Shown piece after piece: positions 34,189 to 47,075 of a stretch of DNA of 64,000 nucleotides. Position 1 is the stretch's first letter. Each line of letters opens with the position of its first letter. Made by a program: the position numbers and the translations under genes. The notes beneath the pieces were generated by a model that made no database searches, had not been told where the DNA came from, and saw only the letters and a program-made list of their open reading frames with translations. Origin of the DNA: Dactylorhiza incarnata. Taxonomy: Eukaryota > Streptophyta > Magnoliopsida > Asparagales > Orchidaceae. The stretch covers positions 2,217,001-2,281,000 of the forward strand of contig JAWHQI010000257.1 of the NCBI GenBank assembly GCA_033032865.1, given 5' to 3'.

Positions 34189-36317
34189 TGTAACACCTCC
34201 ATCCGTTCGGGAGCATATAGTAGAAGGTTCGGCCGGGGCCCCACGCCATATACTACAAAACAAACGGGAACGTCACTTAATTGAAATATCGAACGACACT
34301 ATACAACGATGCCTAACTCAGAGCATTCTATGCGCAAGCTGAAAAGAGACAAGATAAACCCCAAAACCCGTACCCGGGTATGTCCACTTCTATTAATAGG
34401 AATAGAATGTTTTACACAACAAAAGAGGCACGACGGCCTTACAATTTACCAACATCGGCGCGCAGGCCGGCCATACATGAAAAAAAAAAGAACATCAAAA
34501 GGCCTTCAAGGGCCGCAGCAGCACAAGGGCTTCAGCCCGCTATGTTCCCGCTCGGTCCAGCACCTGTACAACAGCCCACCAAAAACGGTGGCAAAACAGG
34601 GCAACGGTCAGCTAAAGCTGACCAAAATATAACGACCCCACCCCTTCGAGGGGGTGGCAGTTTCCCGTCCCTACAAGAGCATCACAATATATATATATAT
34701 AACGGAATGAAGCGGCTAGCAAAGCTCACAACAGTTCATACATATGCAACAATCACAAACGTGGGAATGACCTCCACATCTCGTGCTCTCAGGCACTCTT
34801 TGGTGTACTCCGTCTTCCACCACCATCCACTCTTGATGGCTTTGCCCTTCGAGGCTAAAGTCGGTGGCCCGAATACCAGGGCTCCCCCGTACTTTAATTG
34901 TGAACATCCCGTAGTCCGAAGACTCTTTCCCATTGCCTCCCAACATGCTACGAGACTCACTAATCAGGTGCTGCAATGGTGCGGTTTCAGGTTCGCCAAA
35001 TGCCCGTTGTTCACAGCTCTCATTGTACAACACGAAGAGCGGGTATGGCGTCCCCTCAGCCCAGGTATTCTCAATTAGCCGGCTCTACGGGCCGCTAAGT
35101 CATCCACCAGGACACCCTCACAGGTCGGGCACACAGGCCTCAGGTCCTCTCAAAAGGTGGGCACGACAACATCACCAGAATCAAGTCTGGGAGCTGTCGC
35201 CTGGCGATATCCAATATCGCCAGCGACAGTGAACAGAACTCCATTTTGGCTTCTAGCTGTGGGTGCTTCCCGGGGCACACCCCCAGGCATTGCTGCACAT
35301 GCAGTAGCACTCCCACTGCCTCAGAACGCACAAAATCACCAGAACCAAGTCTGGGAGCTGTCGCCTGGCGATAGTCAATATCGCCAACGATAGGGAGCAT
35401 AACTCCTTTTCTGCTTCTAACTTCGGGTGCTTCCCGGGGCACACCCCCAGGCGTTGATGCGCATGCAGTAGTACTCTCTAGTCCTACGAAGCAGGATATC
35501 AACACGGGGTTTTCCCCCGACACGCACAATATCAAAAAACATCACCAATTCGGACGAACCGTCTCGGATGGGCTTCACACAGCGCGCCTACGTTCATTTC
35601 ACGCATGGACTCTACATGTATGCAAAATTTGACGGGGATAACACGAATCGACCCGTCGGAGGCCACGACCTCACCCTTTTGGGTAGGGGCCTCAACGATG
35701 CAAGGAATGGACTAGAACATGTCCAAATGAGGGTAGAAGTGATCGTTACCCTTAGACGTCGCTTCGAACCCATAGATTGATTTTGGCACGGTTGGAAAGG
35801 AGCGCCTTGCCCTCCTCTACGCGTAGCCACCAACGATGAGGGATTCCGATGAGTGTAGCTCCACCAAACCCAAGCCCTAGGGTTTAGAAGCCCTATTCAT
35901 CTCCTTCTCCAAAGCTTCTCTCTCTCTCCAAAATAAAACCCTTAAGAAAATAAGGAATAAAGGGGGGTTTTCGGCCACCCTATGCAGCCACCGAGCCTCC
36001 TCAATCCAAAACAGCCCCCAAAGTCAAAGTGCCATAAATGGCCACGATTTCGGCTGCAAAGTACGATTTGGAGCTGTCGCCGGCGACAGCCGCTGTTGCC
36101 TGACGACAGCGGTAAAGAACCGACTTTGACCCGTCAACGCCACTGCTGTGAACAGTGCATGACACATGCCACGGTGTCGCCAGCGTTAGCACTTAACGCC
36201 GCCCGACAGCCTCTCCAGAACCCTTCTCAACAGAACGCTATCATCGGGCGATAGCCGCTGTCGCCGGCGACAGCGCTGGATTCCAGAAATGTGATTTTTC
36301 TGATTTGGGGTCTTACA
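34189..36317 (-). repeat. 5' LTR of Tekay element (2,129 bp)
   Basis: Right copy. It aligns with 27138-29287 throughout, with scattered substitutions and a shorter (AT)n tract at 34687-34702. Confidence 0.93.
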
Positions 36318-37762
36318 TCCTGTCGGCCGGAGTCCGCCGCCGTCCGATCGCCCGCTTGCGATCTCTCCACGTTCCGATTGACGAGTAACCACACGCGTAA
36401 CCGCCGGCGTAACCACCCGTAGTGGACGGGTGCGAACATCAGAAATCATATCGGTCTGCGTGTAGAAAATTATTATGAAATATGCGTATTAGTTTATATG
36501 AAACCGGGCTGCAAATAACAATTACGATGGTTACGGCCAACGAATAATCGCATAACTACCGTAACCTCCTCCGAGGCCTATAAATAAAACCCCAAGGCTT
36601 CTCTCATTTCCTCCTTCCTCTTCCTCTTGAAGATCCCCCTCTTCTTTGAAGCCGCCCTTGAAGGAACCTTCAAGCACTTCGAAAACGGACGAAGATCTTC
36701 ATCCTCCTTCGAAGATCTCCTTCCTCTTCCTCTCGAAGATCTTCTTCCTCTTCGAAGATCTCCTTCATCTTCGAAAGATCTCCCTCGCCTTCGAAGATCT
36801 TCGCGCACCTTGAAGATCCTTCGAAGGCCTTCTTCCGCTCTCAAGACCGCTCCAAGCGCACCTCTGTGGGCTCCGCTCCAAGCGCGCCTCCGTGCGCTCC
36901 GCTCGAAGCGCGCCTCCGTACGCTCCGCTCCAAGCACGCATCCGTGCGCTCCGCTCCAAGCGCGCCTCCGTGCGCTCCGCTCCAAGCGCGCCTCCGTGCG
37001 CTCCGCTCCAAGCGCGCCTCCGTGCGCTCCGCTCCAAGCGCGCCTCCGTGCGCTCCGCTCCAAGCGCGCCTCCGTGCGCACCGCTCCAAGCGCGCCTCCG
37101 TCCGCACCACTCCAAGTGCGCCTCCTTGCGCTCCGCTCCAAGCGCGCTCCCATGCGCTCCGCTCCAAGCGCGCTCCCTTGCGCTCCGCTCCAAGCGCGCC
37201 TCCGTGCGCTCCGCTCTCAAGACCGCTCCAAGCGCGCCTCCGTGCACTTTACTCTCAAAATCGCTCCAAGCACACCCCCGTATACACAACAACAAGCGTG
37301 TCATCTACCAGCAAGACCAGTGCTCCAAACTCCTCTTGCGCACCAGGAGACAAGCCGCAGAGACAAAGACGCATAGAGCACATCGATCCAACCTTTAAGC
37401 TGTAGTCAAAATCTCTAGAGCGCTCAGAGCGCAACATTCCGCTCTACAGTAGACAAAAGACTTAGCTCCGTGAGCGGTGACTTGTCACCCACCGATCACC
37501 TCTCTCTTAATAATTGTAATGAGAGACAGACTGTCGCCCCCGAGTTCTTCATAACAACTCTGTACAAACAACCAACAAATAATGGAAGTTTTGGCCGGCA
37601 CAGACCCGACCGAGTGGTTTTTCACCCAGTTGACGGGTTTTCCACGTTAAAAAAATTGTCTTGTCAGCTTTCCTTTTTCTGTGACTGTTTGCACGCTCGA
37701 ATGCTCCTGGGCTAAGATAGTTTAATTTAGTCTGGTCTACCGGAGCCTTGAGTGGTCCGCAA
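36318..37762 (+). repeat. 3' part of a Tat-like 5' LTR
   Basis: Continues from the Tekay insertion to just before a Tat-type primer site. Contains a TATA box, TATAAATA, at 36579-36586, followed by a CTTCGAAGATCT-rich repeat block (36630-36830) and a 26-bp minisatellite. The 5' part of the same LTR should lie left of 27,133, but its start could not be fixed and the partner 3' LTR is not in the window. Confidence 0.6.
36845..37240. repeat. 26-bp minisatellite (~15 units)
   Basis: Units of the form AAGCGCGCCTCCGTGCGCTC plus CGCTCC, about fifteen copies and nearly identical in the middle. A 26-bp period rotates through all frames, and the lack of stop triplets creates long spurious open frames on both strands. 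It lies downstream of the TATA box, so it would be within the transcript leader. Confidence 0.92.
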
Positions 37763-37767
37763 TAGTT

Positions 37768-38097
37768 TGGCGCCGTCTGTGGGAAAGAGTTTCCCCAAAG
37801 CTTAAAGAAGACTCTGAAGACAGTACCCGCTTCACAACGGTACTCGTGACTAGAGATCATGGCAGGAAAAGCCGTATGCACAAGTAGAGGATCAATCCCT
37901 GGGGGGCATGCTGATCTAGCTCCCCTCCATTCGCTTATCAGCAAACCCGAAGGGGAGCTCTCCAGTACGAATTTCCAAGACTGCGGAGCCCGTCCTAACG
38001 GAGGACCTGAAGCTCAGTATCACCGCAACCACCCTGAAGCGGCAAGCCATGAGCCTGCAGATGGAAGGCTCACGCGTGAAGAAGTTCATAATTTTTG
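37768..38097 (+). pseudogene. Tat-like primer site and start of gag-region ORF
   Basis: TGGCGCCGTCTGTGGG at 37768-37783 is the primer site typical of Tat-lineage gypsy elements. ATG at 37859 opens an 80-codon frame (MAGKAVCTSRGSIPGG...) that ends at a TGA at 38096-38098, after which tandem arrays begin. It resembles the short N-terminal ORF seen after the leader of such elements; no gag domain proper is visible. Confidence 0.5.
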
Positions 38098-38267
38098 AAG
38101 GGCACTGATTCGGCAAGCAGGAAATCAGCTAGCAGCCTGCAAGGAAGGACTGGGGGGCAACCCTCAAGACGGATATCCCTGGAGAAAGGTTTGTGTAAGA
38201 CAATCATCGTCCGCGCTACCAAAGCTACGTATTCACAGCGCCCAAATGAGAGGACGTTTATTTGTAT

Positions 38268-38530
38268 TAACAGCAACTGCCTCCGGGCAGCGCATTATAT
38301 TACGAGTAACTGCCTCCGGGCAGCACGCTATATTAACACCAACTGCCTCCGGGCAGCGCACAATATTAACAGCAACTACCTCCGGGCAGCGCACTATATT
38401 AACATCAACTGCCTCCGGGCAGCGCGGTATATTAACATCAACTGCCCCCGGGCAGCGCGCTATATTAACAACAACAGCCCCCGGGCAGCGCGCTATATTA
38501 ACAGCAACTGCCTCCGGGGCAGCGCACTCA
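38268..38530 (+). repeat. 33-bp tandem array of hairpin units (8 copies)
   Basis: Units of about 33 bp share CTGCCTCCGGGCAGC and TATATTAAC. In each unit CTGCC and GGCAG flank TCCG (or CCCG in two units), so each RNA copy can fold a short stem closed by a UNCG-type tetraloop. Confidence 0.9.
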
Positions 38531-38599
38531 CATCAACCTCTCACTGCCGCTGATCGAAGATCTGCCCTTCTCCCCGCAGTAGGTTGCAGCGTCGCCAGG

Positions 38600-39547
38600 G
38601 CCTGCCCCCCTCGCGCTCGCAAACGGTTCGAAGCATCTGCACTTCACCTCTACAATCAACGACATCCCCCAAGTCGGTAACGCTAACCTCCCACTACTCA
38701 GCTTGATTCACTCGTCATTCGCCCACGTAGTAGATTCCAACACCATCTGGGTCTCGTCCTATAAATCGCGTCGACAGGGCCCGTTCCATTGCGCTCGCAA
38801 ATGGTTCGAAGCGTCTGCCCTTCACCACTACAATCAACGACATCCCCCAGGTCGGTAATGCGAACCTCCCACTACTCGGCTCGAATTGCTCATCATTCAC
38901 CCACGTAGTATGTTCCAACACCATCTGAGTCTCATTCTCTAAACCGCGTCGCTAGGGCCTGCCCCCCTCGCGCTCGCAAACGGTTCGAAGCATTTGCCCT
39001 TCACCGCTACTATCAACGACATCCCCCAGGTCGGTAACACGAACCTCCCACAACTCGGCTAGAATCACTCGCCATTCGCCCACGTGGTAGGTTCCAACAC
39101 CATCTGGGTCTCGTCCTCTACAATCAACGACATCCCCATGTCGGTAACGCGAAGTTCCCACTACTCGGCTCGAATCGCTCGTCATTCTCCCACGTATTAG
39201 GTTCCAACACCATCTGGGTCTCGTCCTCTACAATCCACGACATCACCCAGGTCGGTAACGCGAACCTCCCACTACCCGGCTCGAATCGCTCTCCATTCGC
39301 CCACGTAGTAGGTTCCAACACCATCTGAATCTCGTCCTCTAAACCACGCGTCAGGGCCTGCCCCCTCGCGCTCGTAAATGATTCGAAGTGTTTTCCCTTC
39401 ACCGCTACTATCAACGACATCACCCAGGTCGGTAAGGCGAACCTCCCAGTACCCGGCTCGAATCACTCGTCATTCGCCCACATAGTAGGTTCCAACACCA
39501 TCTGGGTCTCGTCCTCTAAACCGCGTCGTCGGGGCCTGCCCCCCTCG
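38600..39547. repeat. ~180-bp tandem array inside the Tat-like element, left part
   Basis: Full units start near 38609, 38786 and 38967 (CGCGCTCGCAAACGGTTCGA-like), then shortened units near 39120 and 39230 and another full start at 39363. Each carries ATCAACGACATC, CCCAGGTCGGTAA and TAGGTTCCAACACCATCTG. The array is cut by the Athila insertion and resumes at 49997. Confidence 0.88.
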
Positions 39548-40910
39548 TGATAACTTCCCAAAAGGAAGTTATTTTCCTACTTATTTTATTCTAATTTTCA
39601 TTAAAAAGAGAAAAATAATCCCCAATTATAGTAAATATGTTTAAATATCTTATTAATCAATATTGGACTGATTTCGGTCATTTTCCATGGTTTTCTATCT
39701 AAGATTGGCCAAAGGATTCAAGTTGGGGAAGCAATGGATCATTTATTGCTGATGCAGAAAATAGGTTGCAACGCCAAAAATTAGCAGGTTGCAACGTGGC
39801 GGCGAAATTCAGATTTTGAATTTTAAAAGAGGCGCCTACGTGTATTTCCAAAGGAGGCATCCCTTCAGATTTGGAATGGAAGTTAAGAGCACGAAATTAC
39901 AGCACTAAGGGGGGATTATTTCTTGAAGAGAACTTGGAAAGAAGAGAGAGAACTTTGGAGGTCTTCTTCCTCTCAAGAATTTCGGCTAGGGCTTGGAGAA
40001 GGAGACTCGGTCCAGCACTAAGGAGATAGATCTGAACCTAAAAACATTCCTACATCGTTTTGATTTCCGGAATTATGTCTAGTAAGATCTACTTTGATTT
40101 GTGGTTTCTCTCTTTCTTCATGAACTAAATTCCTAAGTCTTGCATGTGTGGAGTACCTTAGTTGTGATGATGATTTGATTTTCATTTATAATTTGTGAAT
40201 GTATTGATGTGATCTTTATTAAGTTTATGATCTATTCTTGGGATTTTGGTTTATGTTTCATCTTTAAAGTGCTTGGCAAAAATTCGAGAGATGAGTCGGG
40301 CTAGATGAACGTTTATTCGCACGGCGATATTCGAGAGAGGAGTCGTGTAGTTTTTAACCAAACTTCCGTATTTATACTTCATCACGAGATTCGAGAGAGG
40401 AGCGTTGAAAGTGCATCATAAATCTTAATATAATTCTGAGAGAGAGAGAGATCTCCTCTTGAATTAGCAACCATGATTCTAGTACTTTATGTTATTTTAA
40501 ATTCATCTAAGTTGGAGACAACTAGAGGATTTGGGATAAACGGATAATGGAGATCGAGAGATAAAGTTATCCATTTTAGAATCGTTGCAAGAGAATCATT
40601 AATACTTCATGAATTATCACTTTTATTGGTTGTCATCATAACAAGGGAAAATCACATGCGAGACTATCTTTCCAAGTGAAGTAAAAGTAATTTAAGTAAC
40701 CATAACTAGAATTGTAGTTGTTTTATTTTGCACTATTTAAGTTTCTCTATCAATCATTATTACTTGCTTGAATTTAGAGAAAAGGCAGAATTAATATTTG
40801 TGAGCGCTAAGTTAAGCACTTCCTCGTGGGAACGATCATTTTCTCATCATTTTATTACTTGTACGACACGTGCACTTGCGTATTTATATACACCTTTCGC
40901 GGGCGTACTA
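39548..40910 (+). repeat. 5' LTR of Athila element
   Basis: About 1,363 bp. Contains two GGTTGCAACG motifs near 39765-39800 that recur in the internal array, and AT-rich ends. Confidence 0.93.
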
Positions 40911-40916
40911 AGTTTT

Positions 40917-40934
40917 TGGCGCCGTTGCCGGGGA
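40917..40934 (+). other. Primer-binding site of Athila element
   Basis: TGGCGCCGTTGCCGGGGA, the usual Athila primer site, a few bases after the 5' LTR. Confidence 0.88.
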
Positions 40935-41049
40935 GGCGCGCTAATTTAGTGTTTTATTTCTCGCAATATTTGTGAAACCTTAGTACTTAGAGATCAAGCA
41001 TTTGTTTGTTCGTTTTAGTTTACTTGAATATTTGAGTATTGTTTGGTGT

Positions 41050-44000
41050 ATGTCCAGGTATAGGCAAGTAGAATTATTGCCGTTGAATTCTGAAATTGAG
41101 CGTACCTATAGACAAAACAGGAGAGACTTTAGAGCTGTCAATATTATTCATCCTGCGATGGATATCCCTCCACCAAATAATGCTAATAATAATGATGGTC
41201 AGGTGGATCAAAATGCCCAACCGCCAGCACCACCACGTATGACTTGTCACGAGTATAACACACCTCTAAGGGGAGGGTTGCACTTCAGCATTGCTCGACC
41301 AGCAATTGTTGCTAACAATTTTAAAATGGACCCACTAATTATGCAACAAGTGCAAAACAATAAGTTTGGGGGTCTAGGTCATGAAGATGCAAATTCCCAC
41401 TTACGGACCTTCTTAGCAATTTGCGACATGTTTAAGTTCAATGGAGCATCGGAAGATGCAATCCTGTTGAGAGCATTTCCGTTCTCCTTAGAGGGGAGAG
41501 CTAAGGATTGGTTAGACTCGTTACCACATGAGTGTATCACCACATGGGACGAACTAGTCGATAGGTTCCTGAACAAATATTTTCCACCCTCTAAGACTGC
41601 AAAACTGAAAAGGGATATTACGACATTTTACAAGGTAACGGGGAAACTCTTTGCGATGCATGGGAGCGTTTTAAAGAGCTGTTGAGAAAATGTGCTCATC
41701 ATGGGTTGCACCAGCACCAGCAAGTGTCCACATTTTACAATGAGCTGCAAACTGCAACCATGATTTTAGTCGATGGAGCCGCTGGGGGCTCATTAATGAA
41801 AAAGTATCCTGAAGACGCGTATGCTATTTTAGAAGACTTAACATCTAATAATTATCAAGCATATGAGAGACAAACTAATAGTAATCCAGCGGGAGTCCAT
41901 CAGGTGGACCAAATCACTTCTTTGGCCGCTCAGATGGCGTCGCAGTTCAATTTAATTAACAAAAGATTAGATTCACTCTCAACCCCTAGAACTAGTGCCC
42001 CGCTCACAGTTGAACAACTAAATCAAATAACTGAAGAAGCAAATTATGTGGGAGGGCAACCAAGATAAATTCCGCCATGATTTGCCAATCATTATCACCC
42101 CGAGTGGCGAAATCATCCACATTTTTCCTGGAAGAATAATCAAGGGATGAGTCAACCACAAGGTTTTAATCAAACTATGAATCAACTACCTATCAATAAC
42201 AACTCTCAACCCCAACAAGTAAACCAAAGGAAGGTGGCTGATGAGTTTATCTTATTCATGTTCCAAAAGTATGACTCAAAAATGGTAGGAATAGAATCAA
42301 CGTTAAGATCACTAGAAACTACTATGGGTCAACTTGCAAATTCATTAAGTCAAAGGCCCATTGGAACTCTACCTTCTGATACCACACCCAATCCAACAAA
42401 AGATAATCATAATAACCATTGCAAGGCTATTGCACTAAGGAGTGGTGTAGAGATCCCAAGTGGGGAGGGGTTGCTTGAGAAAGTTAGGGAAGAAGAGACG
42501 AGTAAGAAGCCAAGTGAGTCGAGCATATTAGAGAAGGACGAGTTGGTTGAGAAAAATGAGGTGGGAGATAAACAAAAAGAGAAACTAAATCAAAAGAAAG
42601 AAGTAGTCTATCCACCACCCCCATTTCCGGCTAGACTTGTTAAATCCAAACTTGACACACCATTCCAAAAGTTTATGGAGATTTCAAAAAGTTAACTATA
42701 AATATCCCATTTGCTGAGGCTCTTGAGCAAATGCCAAGTTATGCCAAGTTTATGAAGGATATCTTGGCAAAGAAAAGAAAGTTTGTTGATAAAGAGATAG
42801 TGGCGTTGACTGAGGAGTGTAGTGCTATATTGCAGAAGAAGTTGCCACCCAAGCTTAAGGACCCCGGTAGCTTCACAATTCCTTGTTCTATCGGTTTAAA
42901 CTTTGTTGGGAGAGCTCTATGTGACCTTGGAGCAAGCATCAACCTGATGCCTTTATCTATCTATAAGAAGTTTGGTTTAGGGGAGATCACACCTACATCT
43001 CTGACTCTACAGTTGGCCGATAGGTCTCTAGCATTTCCCAAGGGAATTGTAGAGGACGTATTGGTTAAGGTGGATAAATTCATTTTCCCCGCCGATTTTG
43101 TGGTACTTGATATGGATGAGGACAAGGATGTCCCCATCATTCTTGGTAGACCATTCTTGGCCACCGGACGAACACTCATTGACGTCCAAAAGGGTGAGCT
43201 TACGATGAGAGTTAATGATGAGAATGTGACATTCAACATCCTCAAGGCTATGAAATTTTCGGATGATAAGGAGGAGTGTTTCTCCATTGAGGAAGTGAAT
43301 GCACCTACACGCATGATGTATGATGAGAATGATTGGGAGCGTAAAATCCTGAGTGTGTTAACAAATGAAGAAATAGAAGAGGAACCAGACTTAACGGAAA
43401 CTGTAGAAGCTTTAAGTATTTATGAGCATATACCAAATGCTAATATGTTTGAGTTAATAAGTAGACCAAGTGAGTCTAAGGTCATGAAGCCTTCTATCTT
43501 AGAGCCACCTACACTTGAATTGAAACCGCTACCCGAAAACTTAAAGTATGTTTTTCTAGGTAAGGATAACACACTACCGGTTATTATTGATGCATCTTTA
43601 GTTAAGGAAAATGAAGAGAAATTGCTTGAGGTTCTTCGTGAGTATAAAGGAGCAATGGGTTGGACCATTGCAGATATTAGAGGGATAAGTCCGTCAATTT
43701 GTATGCACAAAATCCTTTTGGAAGAAGAAGCAAAAGAGTCAGTTGAACACCAACGAAGACTTAGCCCACCAATGAAAGAAGTGGTCAAGAAGGAGATAAT
43801 CAAATGATTGGATGCGGGTATTATTTATCCTATCTCCGACAGCCGGTGGGTAAGTCATGTTCAATGTGTGCCAAAGAAGGGGGCATAACGGTAGTTAAGA
43901 ATGAGAGCAACGAGTTGATCCCCACTAGAACGGTAACTGGATGGCGGATTTGTATGGATTATCGAAAGTTGAATAAAGCGACTAGGAAAGATCATTTCCC

Positions 44001-46406
44001 ACTTCCATTCCTCGATCAGGTTCTTGATAGGTTAGCAGGAAATGAGTATTTCTGTTTCTTAGATGGTTACTCGGGGTATAATCAAATCATGGTAGCTCCC
44101 GAGGATCAGGAGAAGACTACCTTCACCTGTCCTTTTGGGACATTTGCATTTAGGAAAATGCCCTTTGGATTGTGTAACGCTCCTGGCACATTCCAGCGCT
44201 GCATGATCGCTATTTTTACTGATCTGATTGATGAGTGGATCGAGATCTTTATGGATGATTTTTCGGTATTTGGGAGATCATTTGATGAATGTCTGAAAGT
44301 GTTGAAGAAAGCTTTGGATAAGTGCATTCAAACCAATTTGATCCTAAATTGGGAAAAATGTCAATTTATGGTTAAAGAAAGAATTGTTTTAGGACACAAG
44401 GTGTCAAAGAAGGGATTGGAAGTAGATCGTGCAAAGACAGAGGTTATAGAGAAATTGCCTCCACCAACTAATGTTAAGGGAGTGCGAAGTTTTTTAGGAC
44501 ACGCCGGCTTCTACCGTCGTTTCATTAAGGATTTTTCTAAAATCTCCAAGCCACTAAGTCATTTATTAGAAAAAGATTCACATTTTAACTTTGATAAGGA
44601 ATGTCTAGCCGCCTTTCATTCTTTGAAGCAATGTCTGATTTCTTCACCCATTATTATTTCACCTGATTGGTCTTTACCATTCACCATTATGTGCGATGCT
44701 AGCAACTTTGTTGTGGGCGCAGTTTTAGGACAGGTGCGTGACAAGGTCTTTCACACAATCTACTATGCTAGCAAGACGTTGATTGATGCACAAGTAAACT
44801 ACACAACTACCGAGAAGGAGTTATTAGCAGTCGTTTTCGCTTTTGACAAATTTCGATCCTACTTGGTAGCTTCTAAGGTGATTGTTTATACGGACCATGC
44901 AGCAATTCGATTTTTAGTGGAGAAAAAGGACGCGAAACCTAGACTGATTAGGTGGGTTCTCCTCTTGCAAGAGTTCGACTTAGAGATTAAAGATCGTAAG
45001 GGAGCGGAGAATCCGGTAGCAGACCACCTATCACGTCTGGAGTATGAGTGTGAGAAAGATGTGGACATAGAGATTAGAGAGAATTTTCCTGATGAGAGGT
45101 TGCTGGCAATATCTGAGGCGAGTATGTCATGGTATGCAGACATTGTGAACTACATAGTGAGCAATGTATTTCCCCCCAGACATGGACTATCAACGAAGAA
45201 AAAGGTTTCTCCACCAGGTGAAATCCTACATCTGGGATGATCCGTATCTATTTAAGATTTGTGCTGACCAAGTGATCCGCAGATGCATCCCCGAGGTAGA
45301 AGTACAAGGTATCCTAGCGAAATGTCATGCTTCACCTTATGGTGGACACTTTATGGGGGAGAGATCAACAATAAAAGTCCTAGAGGCTGGTTTCTATTGA
45401 CCAATACTATTTAAGGACGCTCATAGGTTCGCAAAATGTTGTGATAGATGTCAAAGAACGGGAAACATCAATCGAGGGGATAGCATGCCAATGACTACTA
45501 TTCTAGAGGTAGAGGTTTTCGATGTGTGGGGAATAGATTTCATGGGCCCATTTGTAAACTCAAATAGAAATCTTTATATACTTTTAGCTGTGGATTACGT
45601 CTCGAAGTGGAGAAGCTATAGCCACACCGAAGAATGATGCTAAGGTTGTACTAAAATTTCTTAAGGCAAATATTTTTTCTAGATTTGGTACACCCAGAGC
45701 CATAATAAGTGACGGTGGAGCACACTTTTGTAATACTCAATTTAAATCGCTCCTTCGAAAATATGGAGTCACTCACAAAGTCGCCCTTGCGTACCATCCT
45801 CAAACAAATGGTTTGGCTGAAGTTTCTAATAGAGAGATAAAATCAATCTTAGAAAAAACGGTAAGCGCAACTCGTAAGGATTGGTCACAAAAACTAAACG
45901 AGGCATTATGGGCATATAGGACAGCATTTAAAACCTCGTTAGGCCTAACCCCATATAAAATGATCTATGGCAAATCATGTCATCTTCCAGTCGAATTGGA
46001 GCACAAAGCATATTGGGCAATAAAAAGGTTGAATTTCGAGCTCCAAGAAGCGGGCAAGAACAGACTTTTTCATTTGAACGAATTGGAAGAAATCAAATCT
46101 AACGCGTATGAAAATGCTAGGTTGTACAAGGAAAGAACGAAGAAATGGCATGATTTGAGGTTGCGAAGAAAGGAGTTCAAAAAAGGGCAGCTCGTCCTCC
46201 TGTATAACTCACGACTGAGATTATTCCCGGGAAAGTTGAAGTCACGATGGTCTGGACCTTTTCGGGTGGAGGAGGTGCATCCGTTTGGAGTGATAACGAT
46301 TTGTAATGAGAGAGACGGATCAAAGTTTAAAGTAAATGGACAGAGGTTGAAGGAATATTATGAAGGTAGTGACCAGCGTGAGGCGATGGTGTTAACTTTC
46401 AGTTGA
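41050..46406 (+). pseudogene. Athila gag-pol, several stops and frameshifts
   Basis: Gag starts at ATG 41050 and shows the Athila capsid signature (NKFGGLGHEDANSHLRTFLA, FPFSLEGRAKDWLDSLPHE, LVDRFLNKYFPPSKTAKLK). Further on come protease (LCDLGASINLMPLSIYKKFG), RT ([23 protein letters not shown]), RNase H ([14 protein letters not shown]) and integrase ([19 protein letters not shown]). Lesions seen: frameshift near 41,634; stops at 42,066 and about 42,078; frameshift near 42,690; stop at 43,805; frameshift near 43,880; frame change near 45,165-45,240; stop at about 45,398; frameshift near 45,600. The polyprotein cannot be made. No env-like ORF follows. Confidence 0.92.
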
Positions 46407-46649
46407 AAATGAAATAGGGAAAGCGTCCGGCCGGGACATTTTAAACGAGGCGCTAGGTGGAAGGCAATTCATCCTCTCCGTTATTTTCTATCGTTTTTAG
46501 TTAAGATTGTTTGTTTTATGTTTTTCTTTTTCAATTTGAGGAAAATTTGTGATGGAAGAGAGCACATCTGCACCGGAAATCAAAATGAAAAATGGTATGA
46601 GAATGTAATGTGGATCGTGGTAGTAAATAATTTTAGAAAGAAATTTTCC
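46407..46649 (+). other. Athila 3' non-coding, start
   Basis: Sequence between the pol stop and the CGTTGCAACG array. No open frame or env-like sequence is seen. Confidence 0.5.
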
Positions 46650-47075
46650 AGAATTTAGGTTGCAACGCAAAAATTTCGCGCGTTACAACGTGCTAGCCTC
46701 AGATGTAGTTTTAATTTCTGGCAGTTTGGATTCCGCGTTGCAACACAATATTTTTGCACGTTACAACAAGCTAGCCTCGGTGGTAGCTTTAATTTCTGGC
46801 AGTTTGATTTTCCGCGTCGCAACGCAAAAATTTTGCACGTTACAACATGCTAGCCTCGGTGGTAGTTTTAATTTCTGGCAGTTTGAATTCCGCGTTGCAA
46901 CGCATAAATTTTGCGCGTTACAACTTGTTAGCCTCGGTGGGACAACGCATAAATTTTTCTTATTTTTGCGCGTTACAACGCATAAATTTTGCGCGTTGTA
47001 ACGCATAAATTTTGAATTCCGCGTTGCAACGCATAAATTTTGCGCGTTACAACGCATAAATTTTTCTTATTTTTG
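46650..47075 (+). repeat. Tandem array of CGTTGCAACG-type palindromes
   Basis: Imperfect ~88-bp units (GTTGCAACG...GCGCGTTACAACG...CTAGCCTCGGTGGTAG...TTTCTGGCAGTTTG) pass into shorter GCGTTRYAACGCATAAATTT units near 46,960-47,070. The 10-bp dyad CGTTGCAACG and close variants occur more than ten times, and related motifs occur in the LTRs. Confidence 0.85.

Larger units (their letters stand above)
27138..36317 (-). mobile_element. Tekay/Del-type chromovirus (Ty3/gypsy), 9.2 kb, nearly intact
   Basis: LTRs TGTAACACC...GGTCTTACA at 27138-29287 and 34189-36317, flanked by TSD TCCTG (27133-27137 and 36318-36322). Coding is on the minus strand: gag, then pol with protease, RT, RNase H, integrase and a C-terminal chromodomain, which places it among chromoviruses; the long LTRs and the chromodomain form suggest the Tekay clade. 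It is inserted into the 5' LTR of an older Tat-like element. Confidence 0.95.

Noticed and set aside
36578..37405. Long open frames on both strands with R/A/S/P-rich repeats
   Set aside because: They arise from the 26-bp minisatellite lacking stop triplets; all frames are open and no domain is present.
38268..38530. Regular repeats resembling a CRISPR array
   Set aside because: Direct tandem units without unique spacers, in plant nuclear DNA, inside a retroelement; no cas genes.
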